This document shows positions 59,420 to 64,000 of a stretch of 64,000 bases of DNA, piece after piece (positions within the stretch are counted from its first letter, which is position 1; the number at the start of each line of letters is the position of its first letter). The notes under the pieces were generated by a model. That model was not told where the DNA came from. It saw only the letters and a list, made by a program, of their open reading frames with translations, and did no database searches. This stretch comes from Sulfuriroseicoccus oceanibius (GTDB lineage Bacteria; Verrucomicrobiota; Verrucomicrobiia; Verrucomicrobiales; SLCJ01), in the NCBI RefSeq assembly GCF_010681825.2, contig NZ_CP066776.1, forward strand, positions 1,674,001-1,738,000. The letters run 5' to 3'. A program made the translations under genes and the position numbers.

Positions 59420-61549
59420 ATGAGTATCCATAAAGTAACGAGCCAAGTCGGCTCAGGAGAAATCACCATCGAAGCCGGGCGTTTTGCCCCGTTGGCAGAC
59501 GGTGCCGTGATGGTGCAGCTTGGCGAGACCAGCGTGTTGGTCACCGCCGTGTCCCAGACCAAGGTTCGCGATGGTCAGGACTGGTTCCCACTTTCCGTTG
59601 AGTACAAAGAAAAAGCATCTGCAGCTGGTAAGTTCCCAGGCGGTTACTTCAAGCGTGAAGGACGTCCGACCGAGAAGGAAATCCTCACCTGCCGCATGAC
59701 CGACCGTCCATTGCGTCCGCTTTTCCCTAAGGGTTACTTCTACGACACCCAGATCGTTGCGTTGCTTCTCAGCGCTGACGGTGTGAACGACGCTGACATC
59801 CTCGCGATGAACGGTGCATCGGCCGCACTTCACATCTCCGACATTCCGTTCGCCAAGCCAATTGGTGCGGTGCGCGTCGGTCGTATCGACGGTGAGTTCG
59901 TTGCCAACCCGACCCACGACGAGCGCGAAGAGAGTGATCTCGACCTCGTGTACGTTGGTTCGAAGGACGAAGTGATCATGATCGAAGGTGCTGGTGATGA
60001 AGTTCCTGAAGAGATCTTCATCAAGGCATTGAACTTCGCTCAGGAGAAAGTCCAGGTGCTGGTTGCAGCGCAGGAAGAACTTCGTTCGCTCTGCGGTAAA
60101 GAGAAGCGTCAGTACGAGCTCAAAGTGGCTCAGCAGGACCTCCTCGACGTGGCCTACGAAGTGGCAGGTGACCGCATCGAAGACGCGATCTACAAACCAA
60201 GCAAGCACGAGCGTGGTGCTGCAGTGGAAGCTCTCCGCGACGAAGTGCGCGAAGCCATCCTTGCCAAGTTCCCAGACACCGGGTCGTTCGAAATCGACCA
60301 GGCATTCGACTTCCTTCAGAAGAAGGCATTCCGCGTTTCCATCCTTGAAAAGGGCAAGCGTGCCGACGGCCGTGGCGTGGGCGACCTCCGTCCGCTGACT
60401 GGTGAAGTGGGAATGATCCCACGTGTGCACGGATCGGGCTTCTTCGCCCGTGGCGAGACCTCCGCACTCGGACTCGCGACCCTCGCACCACTCGACGAAG
60501 CTCAGATGCTCGACAGCTACGTGGGTGGCGTCGACAGCAAGCGCTTCATCCTTCACTACAACTTCCCTCCATTCTCCGTGGGTGAGACCGGCCGCATGGG
60601 CGGAATCAACCGTCGTGAAATCGGTCACGGTGCCCTTGCCGAGCGTTCGGTGGAGCCAGTGATCGCATCGGAAGACGAGTTCCCATACGCAATCCGCGTG
60701 TCGTCGGAAGTGATGTCGTCGAACGGTTCGACCTCGATGGCTACCGTGTGTGCCGCATCGATGGCTCTGATGGACGCCGGTGTGCCACTCAAGCGCCCGG
60801 TTGCAGGTATCTCCGTGGGTCTCGTGACCGACATGGACGAAGCTGGCAACATCAAGCGCTACGAGCGTCTTCTCGACATCATCGGCTCCGAGGACTTCTT
60901 CGGTGACATGGACTTCAAACTCTGCGGAACCACCGAGGGTGTGACCGGTTACCAGCTTGACCTCAAGCTTCCAGGTATCCCACTCACCATCCTTGAGGAA
61001 GCGATCATCCAGGCCAAGGACGCACGTGCAGACGTGCTCGCAGCAATGGCAGAAGGCATCGCCGAAACCCGCCCTGCGATCAGCAAGTACGCTCCTCGCA
61101 TCGAGTCGGTCAAGATCAACCCAGACCGCATCGGCGACCTCATCGGACCTGGTGGCAAGGTTATCCGCGGCATCCAGGCCGAGAGTGGTACCGAGCTCAG
61201 CGTCGACGAAGACGGCACCGTTCACATCTACGCGATCAAGCAGGAAGGCCTCGAGCGCGCCAAGCAGCTCATCAAGGCACGTACCGCTGAGATCGAAGTG
61301 GGCGAGACCTACACCGGTAAAGTGGTCAGCACCACGAACTTCGGTGCGTTCATGGAAGTGCTTCCAGGCAAGGACGGCATGATCCACATCTCCCAGCTTG
61401 CTGACTTCCGCGTCGAGAAAGTCGAAGACGTGGTCAAGGTCGGCGACATGGTCACCGCCAAGTGCATCGGTATCGATGAGAAGGGCCGCGTGAAGATGTC
61501 CCGCAAGGAAGCCATGAAGGAGCAGGAAGCTGAAGAAGTGGAGCTGTAA
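59420..61549 (+). CDS. pnp: Polyribonucleotide nucleotidyltransferase (PNPase)
   Basis: 709 residues from ATG 59420; the leader just before is A-rich (AAAGAAAAAGAAAT) without Shine-Dalgarno. Phosphorolytic 3'-5' exoribonuclease of the degradosome. Two RNase PH domains ('GGYFKREGRPTEKEILTCRM', 'VGETGRMGGINRREIGHGAL', 'GSTSMATVCAASMALMDAGV'), a KH domain ('IGDLIGPGGKVIRGIQAESG') and an S1 domain ('GKVVSTTNFGAFMEVLPGKD') are in standard order. Strong codon bias indicates high expression. Confidence 0.97.
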   Translation: MSIHKVTSQVGSGEITIEAGRFAPLADGAVMVQLGETSVLVTAVSQTKVRDGQDWFPLSVEYKEKASAAGKFPGGYFKREGRPTEKEILTCRMTDRPLRPLFPKGYFYDTQIVALLLSADGVNDADILAMNGASAALHISDIPFAKPIGAVRVGRIDGEFVANPTHDEREESDLDLVYVGSKDEVIMIEGAGDEVPEEIFIKALNFAQEKVQVLVAAQEELRSLCGKEKRQYELKVAQQDLLDVAYEVAGDRIEDAIYKPSKHERGAAVEALRDEVREAILAKFPDTGSFEIDQAFDFLQKKAFRVSILEKGKRADGRGVGDLRPLTGEVGMIPRVHGSGFFARGETSALGLATLAPLDEAQMLDSYVGGVDSKRFILHYNFPPFSVGETGRMGGINRREIGHGALAERSVEPVIASEDEFPYAIRVSSEVMSSNGSTSMATVCAASMALMDAGVPLKRPVAGISVGLVTDMDEAGNIKRYERLLDIIGSEDFFGDMDFKLCGTTEGVTGYQLDLKLPGIPLTILEEAIIQAKDARADVLAAMAEGIAETRPAISKYAPRIESVKINPDRIGDLIGPGGKVIRGIQAESGTELSVDEDGTVHIYAIKQEGLERAKQLIKARTAEIEVGETYTGKVVSTTNFGAFMEVLPGKDGMIHISQLADFRVEKVEDVVKVGDMVTAKCIGIDEKGRVKMSRKEAMKEQEAEEVEL

Positions 61550-61595
61550 GCTGCCAATTCCTCAATCCTGGAGCCCTTTGTGACTCCGATTACTT

Positions 61596-61637
61596 TTCCG
61601 CCCGGTCGCGCAATGCGTGGCCGGGCGGAATTTTTTT
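61596..61637 (+). terminator. Terminator of pnp
   Basis: Ten-bp stem TTCCGCCCGG (61596-61605) / CCGGGCGGAA (61621-61630) followed by seven T. Confidence 0.93.
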
Positions 61638-61707
61638 ATGAGTTTGCTAGTGTGCCAGTTTTCAGTTTTCAGGCGATGGGCGCGGTAGCCTTTGCGGGTT
61701 ATGAAGA

Positions 61708-61922
61708 GGAACCGCAGATGGGCGCGGATTATTGCGGATTGTTCCTTTGATGAGCGCGCTGCGCGCGGGGGGCAGTGGCCGGATTGGAGACCGGCGCTCC
61801 GTGCTTTGCGTCGCCGCGTCTCTGCGTGCGATTGATTGGGATGGCGATATCGATAGGGAGGGGCATCAGGTCTTGCCGCAGGCAAATCCATCTGTGTTCC
61901 TCTGCGCCCATCTGCGGCTCCT
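61708..61922. repeat. Gene-less element with terminal inverted repeats
   Basis: The left end GGAACCGCAGATGGGCGCGG (61708-61727) and the reverse complement of the right end 61903-61922 (GGAGCCGCAGATGGGCGCAG) match at 18 of 20 bases. The interior carries a GCGCGCTGCGCGC hairpin (about 61752) and a GCCGG/CCGGC module (61778-61800) found inverted at 35388-35410. No reading frame is credible. Ends resemble those of the GxxExxY locus. Confidence 0.65.
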
Positions 61923-62034
61923 TAAAAACGAATCAGCCTCAGCCCCGTACGCGTGGCTTGATTCAGTGGCGGGTGTCGACCATGGTGCGCGTGCGGTCAT
62001 GCGGGCCGCTGGCTCTTGAAAATTTTCTCTCCTT

Positions 62035-63660
62035 ATGAAGTCCTGGCACGTTCTCCTCGCAGTCGTCATTTGTTGGGCGGCGATCTATCTTCCCGGATTG
62101 TCGTCTCTTGAACTGCGGGGCGAGGAGCCACGGCGTGTGCTGCCGGGGATGGAAATGATGCAGACTAGCGACTGGATCACGCCGCGGATAGCGGGCGAGG
62201 ACTACCACCGCAAACCGCCGTTGGTGAACTGGTTGGCCGCAGCGAGCTTCTCTGTGACCGGCACTTACTCCGAGTGGGCCGCGCGTTTGCCCTCCGTTCT
62301 CTCCGTGCTCGCCTTGGCGCTGACGGCTGCCGCCGTGGGGTGCCGGTTGTACGGGTTGTCCGGCGGTTTGTTTGCCGGGGTGGTGTTGTTGACCAACATA
62401 GGAATGTTGGAAAAGGGGAGGCTGGCTGAGATTGAGCCGCTTTATATTGCGTTGTTCGGGATTGGTTGGTTGTTGTGGTTTTTACTTTGGCGTGAGGAGA
62501 AGTCGCCCTGGCTGTATTGGCTCGTTCCGTCGGTGCCGTTGGGGCTGGCGATTTTGGCGAAGGGGCCGGTCCATTTGGTGTTTTTCTATGCATTGGTGGT
62601 TTGTTTGCTCGGGGCGAAGAAGCAAAAGAAGGCGTTATTGCATCCGGCGCATTGGCTTGGAATTGGCGTGCAGTTGGCGGTTGCCTTGCCGTGGTTTTTG
62701 GCGAGCAGCTCCAATACCTCGGACGGCGGTGCTGCGGCAGGGACATGGATGGATCAAATCACCAGCCGGCTTGCGCTCGACGATGTGAGCTGGGTTGGCT
62801 GGCCGATTGCGATTGTCCAGGCGGCGGTCAACTTCCTGCCTTGGGCGGTGCCGTTGGTGATGTTGTATTTCGCGCGTTTCCGTGAGCGCGTCGGGATTCC
62901 ATCGCGTGAGCAGGACCTGGTGCTCGACGGGCTGCTGCGGGGCTTGTTGATCGCGTTCCTGTTGATCGTATTGATCCCAACGAGCCGTCCGCGCTTTACG
63001 CTGCCGCTGATGGTTCCGGCGACGTTGTTGCTGACCCACGGGGTGGCGATGATGGCGGATGCAGGGCGTGAGTCGTTGGTGGTCTGGTGGCGTCGTGTTT
63101 TGCGGGGGCTGCTTTTGTTGGTAGGAATTGCGGCGGTGGTCGCCCCATTTTTCGCAGTGGTGGACGCGCGGCTGACTACAGCAGTTGGCTGCGGCGTGGT
63201 CGTGGTCGGCGTGTGGATTCTGTGGCACCTGCTGGCGATCCATGGCGAGGGACAGATCGACCGCTTGACGCTGGTGACGGGATCTTGGGCGGCGATGGTC
63301 GTGGCGTTCTTTGTCTTTGCCGCCGTGCCGCACCTTCAGTTGCGTGAGAAGATCAAACCGACCGGACTGGCGGTGAAGTCACTGCTTGAGCCCGACGAGA
63401 AGGCAGTGCTCTACAAAGGCGGGTATCAGCCGTTTGTATTCTATGCCTGGCCGCAGGTCGAAGAGTGGCCATCGTGGGACAATGTGCCGTCGTCGGTTGA
63501 CCAGATGCCGCGCGTGTTTCTGATGGAGAAAAAGGACTGGGAGAAGAAGTCCGAGCGCAAGAAGTTCATCAAGCGCTTTGGTGAGCCTGTTGTGTTGCGC
63601 GAGATTGCCAACGAATGGGGTGGCGGCAAGCCACTGGTTGCGCTCGGCTTTAAAGAATAG
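62035..63660 (+). CDS. ArnT-like glycosyltransferase (GT-C fold)
   Basis: 541 residues. Transfers a sugar from a polyprenyl-phosphate donor to an envelope acceptor. The periplasmic catalytic loop after helix 1 has 'RGEEPRRVLPGMEMMQTSDW' and 'PRIAGEDYHRKPPLVNWLAA', with conserved acidic and KPP motifs. About 11-12 helices follow, then a soluble C-terminal domain ('LLEPDEKAVLYKGGYQPFVF'). It is near an acyltransferase-3 gene, suggesting envelope glycan decoration; the sugar is unknown. Confidence 0.88.
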   Translation: MKSWHVLLAVVICWAAIYLPGLSSLELRGEEPRRVLPGMEMMQTSDWITPRIAGEDYHRKPPLVNWLAAASFSVTGTYSEWAARLPSVLSVLALALTAAAVGCRLYGLSGGLFAGVVLLTNIGMLEKGRLAEIEPLYIALFGIGWLLWFLLWREEKSPWLYWLVPSVPLGLAILAKGPVHLVFFYALVVCLLGAKKQKKALLHPAHWLGIGVQLAVALPWFLASSSNTSDGGAAAGTWMDQITSRLALDDVSWVGWPIAIVQAAVNFLPWAVPLVMLYFARFRERVGIPSREQDLVLDGLLRGLLIAFLLIVLIPTSRPRFTLPLMVPATLLLTHGVAMMADAGRESLVVWWRRVLRGLLLLVGIAAVVAPFFAVVDARLTTAVGCGVVVVGVWILWHLLAIHGEGQIDRLTLVTGSWAAMVVAFFVFAAVPHLQLREKIKPTGLAVKSLLEPDEKAVLYKGGYQPFVFYAWPQVEEWPSWDNVPSSVDQMPRVFLMEKKDWEKKSERKKFIKRFGEPVVLREIANEWGGGKPLVALGFKE

Positions 63661-63673
63661 TAGCAGGCCGCAG

Positions 63674-64000
63674 CTATTTTCCGTCGCTCTGGCCGTGGAT
63701 CCTGTGTTTGCGCAAGGTGGACGGGCTGAGGAAGGCGGCTTCGATGAAATAGTAGCTCGCTGAGCTGACCAGGAAAATCATGGTCAGCATGAGTGCGCTG
63801 CCGGGTAATGGGTGGTGCATGAACGAGTCGGCGGGTGCCTTTTCCAATGCGTTTTCCCAGTTTTGCATCACAGGCATGTGCCAGAGGTAGAGGCTGTAGC
63901 TGATGGTGCCGATCCATGGCAGTGGTGTGCGTTTGAGCCACTTTCCGATGGCGGGATCCCATGAGACCATGAGCAGAAGCAGCGTGGAAATTGGGATGCT
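63674..64000 (-). CDS. Acyltransferase-3 family protein, C-terminal part
   Basis: Only the last 108 residues are inside the window; the start lies beyond base 64000. 'TPLPWIGTISYSLYLWHMPV' is the conserved penultimate block of OafA/YrhL-type membrane acyltransferases, followed by a final helix ('LMLTMIFLVSSASYYFIEAA'). Such proteins O-acylate exported sugars. It converges with the ArnT-like gene. Confidence 0.82.
   Translation of the reverse strand, partial: SIPISTLLLLMVSWDPAIGKWLKRTPLPWIGTISYSLYLWHMPVMQNWENALEKAPADSFMHHPLPGSALMLTMIFLVSSASYYFIEAAFLSPSTLRKHRIHGQSDGK

Overview
This 64 kb window is high-GC bacterial chromosome. It most resembles the Verrucomicrobiota, probably order Verrucomicrobiales. 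I infer this from gene content: a eukaryote-type UDP-glucose pyrophosphorylase, SHD1 and dockerin-like modules, a GxxExxY protein, a DUF3820 protein, alpha2 glycyl-tRNA synthetase, and long intergenic stretches built from shared hairpin repeats. Classical Shine-Dalgarno sequences are missing even before rpsO, pnp, fabF, purH and glyQS. I cannot name the species. There is no integrase, prophage, CRISPR array, rRNA operon or replication origin.

Layout. 0-11 kb: end of phoU and a phosphate-type porin; a uracil-DNA-glycosylase-like protein; 3D-domain lipoprotein, nth, DUF3820, queE, an AsmA-like protein and UDP-glucose pyrophosphorylase; then an ECF sigma, membrane anti-sigma-like and PDZ-protein cluster. 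11-18 kb: initiator tRNA with a decayed tRNA-like neighbour, a large secreted PIG-L deacetylase, a one-reading-frame fusion of a ketoacyl synthase with an L,D-transpeptidase, metF and a FAH-family hydrolase. 18-26 kb: mfd, ruvA, an ATP-grasp-like protein, and a GxxExxY gene inside imperfect inverted repeats. 26-33 kb: rpmB, a zinc metalloprotease, beta-carbonic anhydrase, riboflavin synthase, a Na+/H+ antiporter-type protein and two envelope proteins. 33-43 kb: glyQS, rlmH, tatD, a POT transporter with an inserted pseudopilin-like segment, fabH, plsX and purH.

43-53 kb: two AT-richer genes around an imperfect palindrome, two blocks of long degenerate direct repeats, an arrestin-like and a TMEM43-type protein, an ExbB/ExbD/TonB-like operon, fabF, a hexamer microsatellite and a YihY-type protein. 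53-64 kb: an MBOAT acyltransferase, yceD-rpmF, coaD, aat, an RNase H-like protein, a LON-domain protein, rpsO-pnp, an ArnT-like glycosyltransferase and the end of an acyltransferase-3 protein.

The genes mostly serve DNA repair (nth, mfd, ruvA, UDG-like, TatD), fatty-acid and phospholipid initiation (plsX, fabH, fabF), translation and RNA turnover (rpsO, pnp, rpmB, rpmF, glyQS, rlmH, aat), cofactor and one-carbon metabolism, and envelope functions. The most unusual items are the ketoacyl synthase/L,D-transpeptidase fusion, the GxxExxY locus whose inverted-repeat motif recurs in many other intergenic regions, the two-hairpin and covarying-hairpin repeat families, and the POT transporter insertion.
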